A stretch of 37,317 nucleotides of DNA from Fimbriimonas ginsengisoli (GCA_016179045.1 JACOSL010000029.1:1-37317); one strand, 5' to 3'; positions 1 to 7,415 are shown, counted from the first letter of the stretch. Numbers and translations: made by a program. Notes: generated by a model from the letters alone, not told the origin.

Positions 1-10
1 CCCCTACGGG

Positions 11-51
11 TTCGATAGCCTCGGCACCAAGGGTAGGCCGAGGCATGTCCC
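11..51. repeat. 41-bp direct repeat with internal hairpin, copy 1
   Basis: This copy matches the segment at 183-223 over 41 bases with a single mismatch. It contains a perfect 8-bp inverted repeat, GCCTCGGC at 18-25 and GCCGAGGC at 37-44, around an 11-base loop. A third lone GCCGAGGC arm lies at 89-96. The whole 1-315 stretch downstream of glyQ has no convincing gene; in particular no glyS follows. Role unknown: terminator-like, REP-like or small mobile repeat are all possible. Confidence 0.8.
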
Positions 52-182
52 ACCGTCGTCTCTCCCCTCCCGCCCGGCACACCTGAGTGCCGAGGCTTTG
101 TTGCTAATCTCATATCTACCATCAACCATTAGGCTACCATCACCGCCACCAGTTCCCTGCCAAACGACGCCATTCCAACAGC

Positions 183-223
183 TTCGATAGCCTCGGCACC
201 AGGGGTAGGCCGAGGCATGTCCC
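183..223. repeat. 41-bp direct repeat with internal hairpin, copy 2
   Basis: Second copy of the element at 11-51, offset by 172 bp, with one A-to-G difference in the loop. The stem arms are at 190-197 and 209-216 and are identical to copy 1, so only the loop varies. Confidence 0.8.
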
Positions 224-315
224 CCGGGCGTCATCCTCCTACGCGTCGGGCCGCATTGTAGCTCGGTCCCGCCTCCACAAACGCGAACACCTGCTCGGCG
301 AGGCCCCGATCCTCA

Positions 316-1281
316 TCATACAGCCCCGCTCTTCGCTTCCGCCCTCGGCCGCGCGGTGGCCCTCAAACAGCACGCCCGAACCCGGGCGCGGACGCGGTTG
401 ATATAGTCCGCCCGCTGGTTCACCCCCACCGCTCCGCGCGCGTCGAGGATGTTGAACACGTGCGAGCAGCGCAGCGCAAGATCGAACGCAGGATAAACCA
501 AAGCAAGCGGCGTATCGAGCGCGGCTAATTCCTCTTCGGTCGGCTCGCGTTCGGGCTTGGTGGCGGTCAAGATGCCTTGCTCGGCGTCCCAAAACACCGC
601 CGTCTCGATCGTGCGCTTGGATTCCGCCTCATACAGCTCGAATAGCTGGAACAGCATCGCGGTGTCGGCGACCTCGAAGTTGTACACGTTGTGCTGCATC
701 TCCAGCTCGTACTCAGCCTTGCGGTAGCTGAGCCCTTCCGCCCATTCGAGGTCGGTCCAGAAAGAGGTCTTGCCGTCGAGCAATAGGCACAGCCGCTCGG
801 GGCCGTAGGTGATCTCGGCGGACACCGGGTTGCACTCGATGCCGCCCATCTGCTGGAAGAAGGTGAACTGGGTGATCTCGGCGCCGTTCATCCACACCTC
901 CCATCCGACTCCGCTCGCCCCCAGCGATGGCGACTCCCAGTCGTCCTCCACCAGGCGGATATCGTTCTTCTTGGTGTCGAATCCGAGCGCCTCGAGCGAG
1001 CCCATGTATTGGTCCACCACGTCGTTCGGGCTCGGCTTGAGGATCACCTGATATTGGTAGTAGCGCTGGTTGCGCTGCGGGTTGCGCGTGTAGCGCCCGT
1101 CGGCGGGACGGCGCGAGGGCTGCACGTAGGCCACGTTCCACGGCTCTGGCCCGAGCGAGCGCAAGGCGGTTGCGGGGTGCATCGTGCCCGCCCCGACCTC
1201 CATGTCGTAGGGCTGCAGGATCGCGCACCCCTTGCTCGACCAGTAGTCGTTCAGCCTCGCGATCAGGTCTTGGAGGAGCAT
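316..1281 (-). CDS. glyQ: Glycyl-tRNA synthetase alpha subunit
   Basis: Catalytic subunit of the tetrameric (alpha2beta2) class II glycyl-tRNA synthetase; it activates glycine and charges tRNA-Gly in the cytoplasm. The 321-aa product fits the family (about 300 aa). The typical alpha-chain blocks are visible: an N-terminal LQDLI...[14 protein letters not shown] segment, [10 protein letters not shown] near residue 30, and the [17 protein letters not shown] block near 55-70. The [17 protein letters not shown] segment and the late [15 protein letters not shown] block are also present. The C-terminus has a basic, Cys-containing tail beyond the usual end. The beta subunit gene glyS, often adjacent, is not in the 315 bases downstream. 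The ATG start is supported by the family-typical N-terminus and by a possible -10 TACACT 11 bp upstream. Confidence 0.96.
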   Translation of the reverse strand: MLLQDLIARLNDYWSSKGCAILQPYDMEVGAGTMHPATALRSLGPEPWNVAYVQPSRRPADGRYTRNPQRNQRYYQYQVILKPSPNDVVDQYMGSLEALGFDTKKNDIRLVEDDWESPSLGASGVGWEVWMNGAEITQFTFFQQMGGIECNPVSAEITYGPERLCLLLDGKTSFWTDLEWAEGLSYRKAEYELEMQHNVYNFEVADTAMLFQLFELYEAESKRTIETAVFWDAEQGILTATKPEREPTEEELAALDTPLALVYPAFDLALRCSHVFNILDARGAVGVNQRADYINRVRARVRACCLRATARPRAEAKSGAV

Positions 1282-1292
1282 CGGGAAGTGGG

Positions 1293-1298
1293 AGTGTA
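1293..1298 (-). promoter_or_regulatory. Candidate -10 element of glyQ
   Basis: On the minus strand the sequence reads GGTACACT, ending 11 bp before the glyQ ATG. It lies just downstream of the minus-facing block of 11-bp repeats, whose last unit (minus strand GTTCGACGCCC) ends at 1309. The GGTANANT context matches the -10 regions of the two other array-associated promoters in the window. Confidence 0.5.
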
Positions 1299-1312
1299 CC
1301 GGGGTGTGGGGC

Positions 1313-1471
1313 GTCGAACGATTGTCTAACGATTGTCTAACGGTTGCCTAACGATTGTCGGACGATAGCTGAACTATGGTCGAACAGTTGTCTAACCATG
1401 GCCACTATGGATGGAGTCTGGGCAATTGTCCGACTATCGTCCGACTATTGTCCGACCATCGTTCGGCTCCC
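1313..1471. repeat. Bidirectional array of 11-bp units between glyQ and the kinase gene
   Basis: Block 1 (1313-1400) has eight consecutive 11-bp units on the plus strand, such as GTCGAACGATT, GTCTAACGATT and GTCGGACGATA. Block 2 (1428-1471) has four units, GTCCGACTATC, GTCCGACTATT, GTCCGACCATC and GTTCGGCTCCC. Block 1 reads as GTTCGAC/GTTAGAC units on the minus strand, so it faces glyQ while block 2 faces the kinase gene; a degenerate 27-bp centre separates them. The 11-bp period is close to one DNA helical turn. A related array lies at 24229-24272 upstream of tRNA-Gln. Function unknown; activator-binding iterons are the simplest reading. Confidence 0.85.
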
Positions 1472-1475
1472 CTGG

Positions 1476-1481
1476 TATAAC
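1476..1481 (+). promoter_or_regulatory. Extended -10 element of the kinase-murQ operon
   Basis: TGGTATAAC gives an extended -10 (TG-n-TATAAC) that starts 5 bp after the last 11-bp unit. The hexamer ends 10 bp before the ATG at 1492, predicting a leaderless or nearly leaderless mRNA. The element also sits inside the small inverted repeat TGGT-ATA-ACCA. Confidence 0.6.
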
Positions 1482-1491
1482 CAGACAGTTC

Positions 1492-2385
1492 ATGCCGATT
1501 GCCCTCGGGCTTGACTGCGGGGGGTCGTCCTGCCGCGCGCTCGCCGTCGACGCAAGCGGGAGCCCCGTGTTTCGGGGCCATGCCGGGCCCGCCAACCTCG
1601 CCACATCCTCCCCAGCAGGCCTGCGCCGCTCGCTCGCCAAGGCTTCGGCCGGCGCGCCTGCCCCGCAGGCCGTTTGCGCCGGCTTCGCCGGGCTCGTAGG
1701 TCAAGAGGGCGAGGCGACGGCCATCGATCTGCTTACCGAACTGTTTCCATCCGCGAGCCTGCGCGCTTTGCCTGATTACGCGATCGCGCTTGCCGCTTTC
1801 CCCGACCGCCCCGACGTGTGCGTCTTAGCCGGAACCGGCTCAGTCGTTTGCTCCGCTGGGCCCGGCGGCTTTGTGAAGAGCGGAGGCCGGGGCTATCTGC
1901 TTGGGGATGCCGGTTCCGCGTTTCGCATCGGGCGCGACGCGCTTGTCGCGTACCTAGACCAACCTGAAGCCGCCTCGCCCGCTATGACGAGCGCCCTCAG
2001 CGAGGTTTTCGGGATGCTCGACGAGTCCAGTCTGATCGTTAAGCTCTACCAGTCCAGACAGCCCGCCCGCCTCTTGGCCCACCTCGCCCGCGCGGTCGCC
2101 AAGGACGCCCAAGCCGGTCATGAAGCCGCCTGCGCGATCATGGAATCTTCCATGCGGGAGTTGGCGGAGACGGTGCGCCGGCATGTGGCGAAGCACTTGG
2201 GGGATCGCAAGAACCTGAAGATCGGGCTGGCAGGGGGGCTGTGGAAAGCGGCCGCGTTCCGCCAAGCCTTCGAGCATCAGGCGCGCGCAGCCATGGCCCA
2301 CCTTGATTTGAGCTTCACGCTCCTCGATCGTCCGCCGGTGGCGGGCGCGGCCGAACTGGCGCGGGAGGCCCTTCTTGGGAACTGA
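1492..2385 (+). CDS. N-acetylglucosamine/N-acetylmuramate kinase-like protein, BadF/BadG/BcrA/BcrD ATPase family
   Basis: Predicted cytoplasmic sugar kinase of the ASKHA fold. The N-terminus LGLDCGGSSCRALAVD is the phosphate-1 motif of the BadF/BadG family. VLAGTGSVVC near residue 110 and GGRGYLLGDAGSAFRIGRDAL just after it are the typical GlcNAc-kinase signatures, and GLAGGLW near 245 is the adenosine motif. Length is about 297 aa, normal for the family. The ATG at 1492 is chosen because upstream in-frame codons run through the 11-bp repeat array and the homologous motif begins right after this Met. Its 3' end overlaps murQ by 11 bp; this order resembles murK-murQ loci, so a role phosphorylating MurNAc or GlcNAc released from peptidoglycan is likely. 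The exact substrate cannot be read from sequence. Confidence 0.88.
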   Translation: MPIALGLDCGGSSCRALAVDASGSPVFRGHAGPANLATSSPAGLRRSLAKASAGAPAPQAVCAGFAGLVGQEGEATAIDLLTELFPSASLRALPDYAIALAAFPDRPDVCVLAGTGSVVCSAGPGGFVKSGGRGYLLGDAGSAFRIGRDALVAYLDQPEAASPAMTSALSEVFGMLDESSLIVKLYQSRQPARLLAHLARAVAKDAQAGHEAACAIMESSMRELAETVRRHVAKHLGDRKNLKIGLAGGLWKAAAFRQAFEHQARAAMAHLDLSFTLLDRPPVAGAAELAREALLGN

Positions 2386-3205
2386 GTCCCGCAACCCGCG
2401 ATCCTACGGCCTCGACCGGATGAGCGCCCGCGAGATCGTGCGCCTCATGGACGAGGAGGAAGTGGCGGTGATGCGCGCGATGAAGCTCGCCGAACCCGAG
2501 ATTGCGTTGGTCGCGGAGAAGGTTTCGCAGGCCTATCTGGCGGGCGGGCGCATCGTTTATGTGGGAGCGGGCACGAGCGGGCGCATCGCCCTGATGGATG
2601 CGGCGGAAATGCCGCCCACCTTCGGCATCGATTCGGAGCGGTTCATCGGCGTCGTCTCCGGCGGCGATACCGCCGCCAGCCGCTCGATCGAGGATGCGGA
2701 AGACGACGAATACGCCGCCATCATCACCCTCAACAATCTCAAGCTGGAGCGTCGCGACGTGCTGATCGCGCTTGCCGCCTCCGGGCGCACGCCTTACGTG
2801 GTGGCGGCGGTACGACACGCTAGACAGAAGGGCGTTTGGACGTGCGGCATCGCCAACAACCGGGGCACGCCGCTGCTCGAAACCGCCGATCTCGGAATCC
2901 TGCTCGACACCGGCCCCGAAGTGCTCACCGGCAGCACTCGCCTCAAGGCCGCCACCGCCCAGAAGCTCGCCCTCAACCGGATCAGCACCGCCGCCATGGT
3001 GCTGAGCGGCAAGGTCGTCGAAAACCTGATGGTGGACGTGAAGGCCAAGAATCAAAAGCTCAAGGAGCGCTGCGCACGCATCGTGACCGAGCTCAGCACC
3101 AAGACCTTCGACGAGGCCTGGGATCTGCTTGAGGCGCACGATTGGAACCTGAGGCGGGTGCTGCAGATGGTGCGCAGCCCGGTCGGGGCTCCGAGCCGGT
3201 CGTAG
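2375..3205 (+). CDS. murQ: N-acetylmuramic acid 6-phosphate etherase
   Basis: Cleaves the lactyl ether of MurNAc-6-phosphate to GlcNAc-6-phosphate and D-lactate in peptidoglycan recycling. The TESRNP...LDRMSAREIVRLM N-terminus, the SIS-domain phosphosugar loop GAGTSGR (about residues 65-71), DAAEMPPTFG and EDAEDD (the two family catalytic glutamates), ASGRTPYV and GSTRLKAATAQKL are all present. The protein is 276 aa, slightly shorter than usual (about 300), mainly at the C-terminal helical domain. The start is a TTG at 2375, 8 bp after GGGAGG and overlapping the kinase gene; it is favoured because the conserved TE-RNP motif follows at once. Translational coupling with the kinase fits a two-step MurNAc salvage operon. 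Confidence 0.95.
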   Translation: MGTESRNPRSYGLDRMSAREIVRLMDEEEVAVMRAMKLAEPEIALVAEKVSQAYLAGGRIVYVGAGTSGRIALMDAAEMPPTFGIDSERFIGVVSGGDTAASRSIEDAEDDEYAAIITLNNLKLERRDVLIALAASGRTPYVVAAVRHARQKGVWTCGIANNRGTPLLETADLGILLDTGPEVLTGSTRLKAATAQKLALNRISTAAMVLSGKVVENLMVDVKAKNQKLKERCARIVTELSTKTFDEAWDLLEAHDWNLRRVLQMVRSPVGAPSRS

Positions 3206-3211
3206 GGCTGC

Positions 3212-3217
3212 CATAAT
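3212..3217 (+). promoter_or_regulatory. -10 element of leuB
   Basis: CATAAT lies in the short gap after murQ and ends 8 bp before the leuB ATG at 3226. No Shine-Dalgarno sequence lies in between, which suggests a leaderless leuB transcript. Confidence 0.55.
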
Positions 3218-3225
3218 TCCGCGCG

Positions 3226-4293
3226 ATGCCGTACAAGATCGCGGTGTTGCCGGGCGACGGGATCGGTCCCGAGGTCGTCGCCGAAGCGCTCAAGGTCCTG
3301 AAGGCAGTCGGCGCGCCCAGCGAGTTCGAGCACGCTCTGGTCGGCGGCAGCGCCTACGACGCGACCGGCAATCCCTTGCCTCCCGCGACGCTAGAGTTGT
3401 GCCGCCAAGCCGACGCGGTGCTGCTCGGGGCGGTGGGCGGACCCAAATGGGATCGGCTCGAGCCGGTCGAACTCCGCCCCGAAGTGGGCGCTTTGCTTCC
3501 GCTACGGGCGGAGCTCAACCTCTATGCCAACGTTCGGCCCGCGCACACCTTCCATGCCCTGGTCAACGCCAGCCCGCTCAAGGGGAAGAACGGACTCATC
3601 GACCTGGTGGTGATGCGCGAACTGACGGGAGGCATCTACTTCGGCAAGCCGCGCGAGCGGCGGGAAGGCGGCACGCAAGCCGTCGACACCTGCGTGTACT
3701 CGCGGTTCGAGATCGAGCGCATCGCCCACCGCGGGTTCGAGATCGCGCGCCAGCGTCGGAGCAAGATGGTCAGCGTGGACAAGGCGAATGTGCTCGAAAC
3801 GAGCCGCCTTTGGCGGGAGACGGTCACCGCTCTAGGCACCGACTATCCCGACGTCGAGCTTTCCCACATGCTGGTCGACAACTGCGCGATGCAGCTCGTG
3901 CGCGACCCGCGCCAATTCGATGTGATCCTCACCGAGAACATGTTCGGCGACATCCTCTCCGATGAGGCAGCCGTCATCACCGGGTCGCTCGGGTTGCTTC
4001 CCTCCGCTTCGCTGAGCGACGCACGGGACGGCCGGGTTTTCGGCCTCTACGAGCCGATCCACGGCTCCGCTCCCGACATCGCTGGGCAGGGCAAGGCCAA
4101 TCCGCTAGCCGCCATCTTGAGCGCGGCGATGATGATGCGCTTTTCATTCGGCGACGCGCAAAGCGCGGACCGGATCGAGCGGGCGGTCGAGCGAGCCCTC
4201 AATGACGGGCTGCGAACTGCCGACATCGCCGGCCACGGCCCGACGATCTCCACCACCCAGATGGGGGACGCGGTCGCGGCTCGGTTAAGCTAG
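3226..4293 (+). CDS. leuB: 3-isopropylmalate dehydrogenase
   Basis: Oxidatively decarboxylates 3-isopropylmalate to 2-oxoisocaproate with NAD+ in leucine biosynthesis. At 355 aa it is full length. Family markers are [13 protein letters not shown] at the N-terminus, [11 protein letters not shown] near 67, the substrate-loop [12 protein letters not shown] (about 130-140), and [16 protein letters not shown]. The metal-binding [20 protein letters not shown] block is near 240, and the NAD-binding [16 protein letters not shown] is near 285. No leuA, leuC or leuD gene is adjacent. It sits 20 bp after murQ with its own -10 candidate, so it is probably an independent unit that may read into the following sulfotransferase gene. 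Confidence 0.97.
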   Translation: MPYKIAVLPGDGIGPEVVAEALKVLKAVGAPSEFEHALVGGSAYDATGNPLPPATLELCRQADAVLLGAVGGPKWDRLEPVELRPEVGALLPLRAELNLYANVRPAHTFHALVNASPLKGKNGLIDLVVMRELTGGIYFGKPRERREGGTQAVDTCVYSRFEIERIAHRGFEIARQRRSKMVSVDKANVLETSRLWRETVTALGTDYPDVELSHMLVDNCAMQLVRDPRQFDVILTENMFGDILSDEAAVITGSLGLLPSASLSDARDGRVFGLYEPIHGSAPDIAGQGKANPLAAILSAAMMMRFSFGDAQSADRIERAVERALNDGLRTADIAGHGPTISTTQMGDAVAARLS

Positions 4294-4297
4294 CGCG

Positions 4298-4945
4298 GTG
4301 CCGATCCACTTTCTGCACGTTCGCAAGGCGGGGGGCACCGCGATCCGCCACACGCTCTCGCCCGTGGCCGAGGCTTATTCGATTATCCTCCACGGGCACG
4401 ATACGCGGCTGTCGCAGGTGCCAGTGGGCGAGAAGGTGTTCTTCGTTTTGCGCCATCCGGTCACCCGCTTCGTCAGCGGCTTCAACAGCCGCCTGCGCAA
4501 GGGGCTGCCGCGGCATTTCATCGAGTGGCGTCCTGAGGAGGAGCGGGCGTTTGAAGCGTTCCAGACGCCTAACAGCCTTGCCGAGGCGCTCTCAAATCCA
4601 GAAGTCCGGTCACGAGCCGAGGATGCGATGCTTTCGATCGCCCACGTTTCGAGTTCGTTCGCCGATTGGTTCGACGGCATCGAGGAAGTTGAGCGCCGCC
4701 TGCCCGACATCGTGTTGATCTGCTTCCAGGAGAAGCTACTAGCCGACTTCGAGCGGCTGAAGAAGCTGCTGGGCCTGCCGCCCCAGCTCTCGCTGCCCAC
4801 CGATCCCGTCAAAGCTCACGCCACGCCAACCGGGCTCAACCGCCGCCTCAGCAAGCTCGCACTGGACAACCTGGGGGAGTGGTACAAGGCGGACATCGCC
4901 TTCTACGAACGCTGCGCGGAACTGCGGCGGGCCACGGTTTGGTGA
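4298..4945 (+). CDS. Sulfotransferase-family protein
   Basis: 215-aa protein of the PAPS-dependent sulfotransferase fold (Sulfotransfer_2-like). HVRKAGGTAI (residues 6-15) matches the 5'-phosphosulfate loop, and FVLRHPVTRFVSGF (near 50-62) matches the 3'-phosphate-binding motif with its conserved Arg and Ser. The remainder, including LICFQEKLLADFERLKKLLGLP, resembles the C-terminal region of such enzymes. It starts with GTG 4 bp after the leuB stop, so co-transcription is likely. The acceptor (carbohydrate or other) is unknown; the family also includes members acting on surface polysaccharide. Confidence 0.75.
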   Translation: MPIHFLHVRKAGGTAIRHTLSPVAEAYSIILHGHDTRLSQVPVGEKVFFVLRHPVTRFVSGFNSRLRKGLPRHFIEWRPEEERAFEAFQTPNSLAEALSNPEVRSRAEDAMLSIAHVSSSFADWFDGIEEVERRLPDIVLICFQEKLLADFERLKKLLGLPPQLSLPTDPVKAHATPTGLNRRLSKLALDNLGEWYKADIAFYERCAELRRATVW

Positions 4946-4973
4946 CGCATGGTCTGAGACCACCGCCCGGACG

Positions 4974-5558
4974 TCAGTTGGGCAAAGTGGCTTGAGCCGC
5001 CGCCGCCTCGAACTCCGCTAAGACCACAAAGTGCCCGCACCACCGGCGTGCATACTGGAAGTCGAACGAGCCGGACTGGGTCTCGAGAACCTGAACGACG
5101 TCGTTCCACTGGCGGTCGCTCACGCGGTTGGCCAACACGAACCAGCGCAGCTTGGCGATTACGATGTCCTCGGGAGAGCAAAACTGGGCCTCGAAGCCCG
5201 CCTCGATGGGATAGCGACGCCGCCGCGCCATCATCTCGTCGATGTAGGGCCCTGGCGACAGAACGAACACATCGATCTTGAAGAGATCCTCCAAATGCAG
5301 CAGTTGGAACGAACGAAACGGATCCTGGCCGCTGGCAGCCGCCTGCATTTCAGAGAGCGAGAACTCGTACGCGTCGCCAAGACGCCTTGCCAGGCGCTCC
5401 GCACCCGACCAGTCTAGGAGCACCACCACATCCACGTCCATCGTCTGGCGTGGTTGGCCCCACGCGCTGCTTGCGAAGCTTCCTCCGATCGCGTAAGGGA
5501 TGCTCAATTCGTCCAAGACCCTGAGCAAGGGTGCGATGACTGAGAGGGTAGGGCTCAA
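4974..5558 (-). CDS. Nucleotidyltransferase-fold protein (MNT/AbiEii-like)
   Basis: About 194 aa. The N-terminal part carries YAIGGSFASSAWGQPRQTMDVDVVV, i.e. the GG-S motif, an R-T and the paired Asp residues typical of polymerase-beta-fold minimal nucleotidyltransferases. The segment SPEDIVIAKLRWF resembles the C-terminal helix of DUF6036/AbiEii-like proteins. The likely start is a TTG at 5558 whose last bases overlap the stop of the upstream 53-aa gene (TTGA), which implies coupling. A toxin-antitoxin-type or housekeeping role is possible; HEPN partners usually found with MNT antitoxins are not obvious here. The start codon is uncertain because an in-frame open stretch continues upstream. 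Confidence 0.7.
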   Translation of the reverse strand: MSPTLSVIAPLLRVLDELSIPYAIGGSFASSAWGQPRQTMDVDVVVLLDWSGAERLARRLGDAYEFSLSEMQAAASGQDPFRSFQLLHLEDLFKIDVFVLSPGPYIDEMMARRRRYPIEAGFEAQFCSPEDIVIAKLRWFVLANRVSDRQWNDVVQVLETQSGSFDFQYARRWCGHFVVLAEFEAAAAQATLPN

Positions 5559-5716
5559 GTCGGCCGTCGTTTCGAGGTCAAATACCTCCTCGTCTGCTCT
5601 GGAAACATCGCCCTGCTCATGTCGACCAGCTCGAACGTCTTCTGAATCCTCCACTCGACGCTCTTCTCGCGAAGCAGGCGCAGCCGAGCCAGGTGGGCTT
5701 CCGGAGTGGTGTCCAT
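5555..5716 (-). CDS. Small 53-aa protein coupled to the nucleotidyltransferase gene
   Basis: Short basic, helical protein (starts MDTTPEAHLARLRLLREKS, ends RYLTSKRRPT). It overlaps the nucleotidyltransferase gene by 4 bp, as in two-gene modules. The ATG at 5716 is supported by a minus-strand TACAAT at 5742-5747, about 25 bp upstream, and by its position opposite the TlpA gene, with which it shares a divergent promoter region. No family is recognised; it may be the cognate small partner of the nucleotidyltransferase. Confidence 0.55.
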   Translation of the reverse strand: MDTTPEAHLARLRLLREKSVEWRIQKTFELVDMSRAMFPEQTRRYLTSKRRPT

Positions 5717-5789
5717 GAGGTCCGTTCGTCTCACGACCGAGATTGTACAACCCTTCCAAGCTCTTCCCGAGCCCCGGTATCGTAGGGAC

Positions 5790-6644
5790 ATGCACCGTAT
5801 CCTCCGGTCTCTCGGCCTCGTCGGGCTCATCGCCTGCGCGATGGCCCAAGCGGCCGGCGTGCAAGAAGACGCCGCAAAGAACATCGAAGGCGACATCAGG
5901 GGCCTGCGAAAGCTGCCCGACGCGGCAGTGCCCGCCGAGATCAAGCGGATCGCGAGGGTAATCGCCGCCCTGCCGAGCGGCCAGGGGAAGCTCGATCTCG
6001 CCGAGTTCCTCGCCAACCGCTCCACCGAAGGCGATTTCGGGCGCGAGACCCTGCAGCAGGTCACGGACACCCTGGTCCTCGCCCTGCGCGAGCATCCCGC
6101 TCCGCGCGAGAAGGGCGAGCCCGCCTCGGCTTACCTCGAACTAGCCGAACTCGCGCGCTACGAGGGGATGAAAGTCTGGCTCAAAACACCCGACTACGCG
6201 GCCGCGCTCGCCAAGGTGGACGCCACCGATGCCGCCCGACGAAAGGCCGATTTCACCCTCACGGACCTCGGCGGCAAGAAGTGGACGCTCTCCAAGTTAC
6301 GCGGCAACGTGGTGGTCGTGAACTTCTGGGCAACGTGGTGCCCACCTTGCCGCAAGGAGATGCCCGATCTCGAGAAGCTCTACCATCAGTTCAAGCCCAA
6401 GGGCCTCGTGATCCTCTCCATCTCGGATGAACCTGACGCCAAGGTGCGCCCGTTCATCGCCGAGCACAAATACAGCTACCCGATCCTGCTCGATCCCGGC
6501 CGCAAGGTCAACGAGCGCTACCGGGTCGCCGGCATCCCCAAAAGCTTCGTCTACGACCGCCGAGGGCGGATGGTAGCCCAATCCATCGACATGCGGACGC
6601 GGGGGCAATTCCTCGCCTTGCTCGCCAAGGCGGGATTGCATTAG
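5790..6644 (+). CDS. TlpA-family thiol:disulfide oxidoreductase (secreted)
   Basis: 284-aa exported redox protein. A signal peptide spans roughly residues 1-21 (ILRSLGLVGLIACAMAQAAG). A helical N-terminal domain of about 120 residues precedes a thioredoxin fold starting near 150 (ADFTLTDLGGKKWTLSKLRGN). The active site is FWATWCPPCRKEMP, and GIPKSFVYD provides the cis-Pro loop. Such proteins reduce disulfides in periplasmic or exported partners, for example in cytochrome c maturation; no cyt c gene is nearby. The ATG at 5790 is chosen because the signal peptide begins there and TATCGT lies 6 bp upstream as a possible -10; longer in-frame extensions have no signal-peptide logic. Confidence 0.9.
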   Translation: MHRILRSLGLVGLIACAMAQAAGVQEDAAKNIEGDIRGLRKLPDAAVPAEIKRIARVIAALPSGQGKLDLAEFLANRSTEGDFGRETLQQVTDTLVLALREHPAPREKGEPASAYLELAELARYEGMKVWLKTPDYAAALAKVDATDAARRKADFTLTDLGGKKWTLSKLRGNVVVVNFWATWCPPCRKEMPDLEKLYHQFKPKGLVILSISDEPDAKVRPFIAEHKYSYPILLDPGRKVNERYRVAGIPKSFVYDRRGRMVAQSIDMRTRGQFLALLAKAGLH

Positions 6645-6664
6645 GCTGACGCTCCGAGTCAGCC
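6644..6664. terminator. Hairpin between convergent TlpA and hicB genes
   Basis: A perfect 7-bp inverted repeat, GGCTGAC at 6644-6650 and GTCAGCC at 6658-6664, with a 7-base loop. It overlaps the last base of the TlpA stop codon and the stop of hicB on the other strand. There is no long T tract, so it may be a weak bidirectional terminator. Confidence 0.5.
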
Positions 6665-6871
6665 GGCCTTGACCATTCCGGCGGAACTCGACGGCTCGGG
6701 GATTGGCTCGCCTGCATCCCGCATAGCCTCAAGGTGCATCGCGAGCGCCTCCGAAATTAAGCCGCGCACCTCGTCCAGCGTGTCGCCCACCGCCACGCAA
6801 CCCGGCAGATCGGGCACGTGGGCGCCCCAACTCGAGGATGTGCGCGAATAAACGACCAAATACTCCTTCAT
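6659..6871 (-). CDS. hicB: HicB-family antitoxin
   Basis: 70-aa protein with the HicB fold: MKEYLVVYSRTSSSWGAHVPDLPGCVAVGDTLDEVRGLISEAL. The V-PDLPGCV strand and the T-DE...EAL helix are characteristic. It neutralises HicA by direct binding. It is short and lacks an obvious C-terminal DNA-binding domain, so autoregulation may be weak or need the complex. The ATG at 6871 overlaps the hicA TGA in an ATGA junction, giving the toxin-antitoxin order with translational coupling. Confidence 0.9.
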   Translation of the reverse strand: MKEYLVVYSRTSSSWGAHVPDLPGCVAVGDTLDEVRGLISEALAMHLEAMRDAGEPIPEPSSSAGMVKAG

Positions 6872-7053
6872 CGCAATCCGGCTTGATTCAAGATCGACTT
6901 CTCCGTTGGCTTTGGAAGTTCCTTTGATGGGTGGCCGGCAATGGTGACGATGCCGCGCTTGCCGGGATGCTTGAACTGGCGGTGGCTTCCTTTCATTCGG
7001 ACTTGCACCCACCCGTCGCTTTCGATCAGCTTGATGATATCACGCACCGTCAC
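6868..7053 (-). CDS. hicA: HicA-family mRNA interferase toxin
   Basis: About 61-aa double-stranded-RNA-binding-like toxin that cleaves mRNA. The signature RDIIKLIESDGWVQVRMKG is followed by SHRQFKHPGKRGIVTIAGHPSKELPKPTEKSILNQAGL, with the catalytic His in GSHRQF. I place the start at GTG 7053, because a minus-strand CATAAT ends exactly 6 bp upstream, the leaderless arrangement seen at several genes here; an in-frame TTG at 7068 is the alternative. It lies 26-41 bp downstream of csoR on the same strand. Confidence 0.9.
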   Translation of the reverse strand: MTVRDIIKLIESDGWVQVRMKGSHRQFKHPGKRGIVTIAGHPSKELPKPTEKSILNQAGLR

Positions 7054-7059
7054 GCTGGC

Positions 7060-7065
7060 ATTATG
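7060..7065 (-). promoter_or_regulatory. -10 element of hicAB
   Basis: Minus-strand CATAAT followed by 6 bases and a GTG start, the same spacing found before DUF1854 (17945-17950) and higB (31884-31889). It makes hicAB independent of csoR. Confidence 0.6.
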
Positions 7066-7094
7066 CAAGCCCCTTGGGCGCCCGGGCGGGCTGA

Positions 7095-7379
7095 CTACTT
7101 TAGGAACCTGTTGAGCGTGCGCCTGATCTCGTCCAGCCGCTCGTCGGTCGAGGTTGTGATGCAGTGCTCGGGCGCATCGCCCGCGCCGTAGACACAGCTT
7201 TCCAGATGGGTCGAGAGCATCAGCACTCCAAACTGGTCGAGCGCTGCCCGCAGGGCCGCAACTTGGGTGAGGATGTCCACGCAGTAGCGCTCCTCGTCGA
7301 GCATCTTCTGGATGCCGCCAAGCTGGCCAGCTATCCGGGCAAGCCGCCGACCCGCATCGGCCTTCACCGATTGTTTCAT
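7095..7379 (-). CDS. csoR: CsoR-family copper-sensing transcriptional repressor
   Basis: 94-aa all-helical metal-sensitive repressor (DUF156 family). RLARIAGQLGGIQKMLDEERYCVDILTQVAALRAAL is diagnostic. The Cu(I) ligand set is complete with canonical spacing: Cys33, His58 and Cys62 (C-X24-H-X3-C), as in CsoR rather than the Cys-Cys pattern of CstR. An extra Cys73 lies in the tail. The ATG at 7379 is preceded by GAAGGG. It is transcribed divergently from an ABC exporter operon, and a palindrome in the shared region overlaps its likely CATACT -10, so it probably represses itself and perhaps the transporter until copper binds. Confidence 0.93.
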   Translation of the reverse strand: MKQSVKADAGRRLARIAGQLGGIQKMLDEERYCVDILTQVAALRAALDQFGVLMLSTHLESCVYGAGDAPEHCITTSTDERLDEIRRTLNRFLK

Positions 7380-7395
7380 GTGACCCTTCTTTCCG

Positions 7396-7415
7396 ACGCC
7401 TCCAGTATGAGGCGT
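7396..7415. promoter_or_regulatory. Candidate CsoR operator
   Basis: Perfect inverted repeat ACGCCTC-CAGTAT-GAGGCGT in the 89-bp gap between csoR and the divergent ABC operon. Its centre contains the minus-strand CATACT (7404-7409) that is the best -10 for csoR. GC-rich palindromes with an AT-containing centre are usual for CsoR-type operators. Confidence 0.55.

Noticed and set aside
1411-1491. In-frame N-terminal extension of the kinase gene
   Set aside because: It translates the 11-bp repeat array, and the conserved phosphate-binding motif begins at the ATG at 1492.
2315-3214. Antisense frame over murQ
   Set aside because: It is antisense to conserved MurQ and has low-complexity His/Ala/Arg content typical of shadows.
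4974-6095. Long minus-strand extension of the nucleotidyltransferase gene
   Set aside because: Beyond about 5558 it overlaps the intact TlpA gene and the small upstream gene; no domain in the extension.
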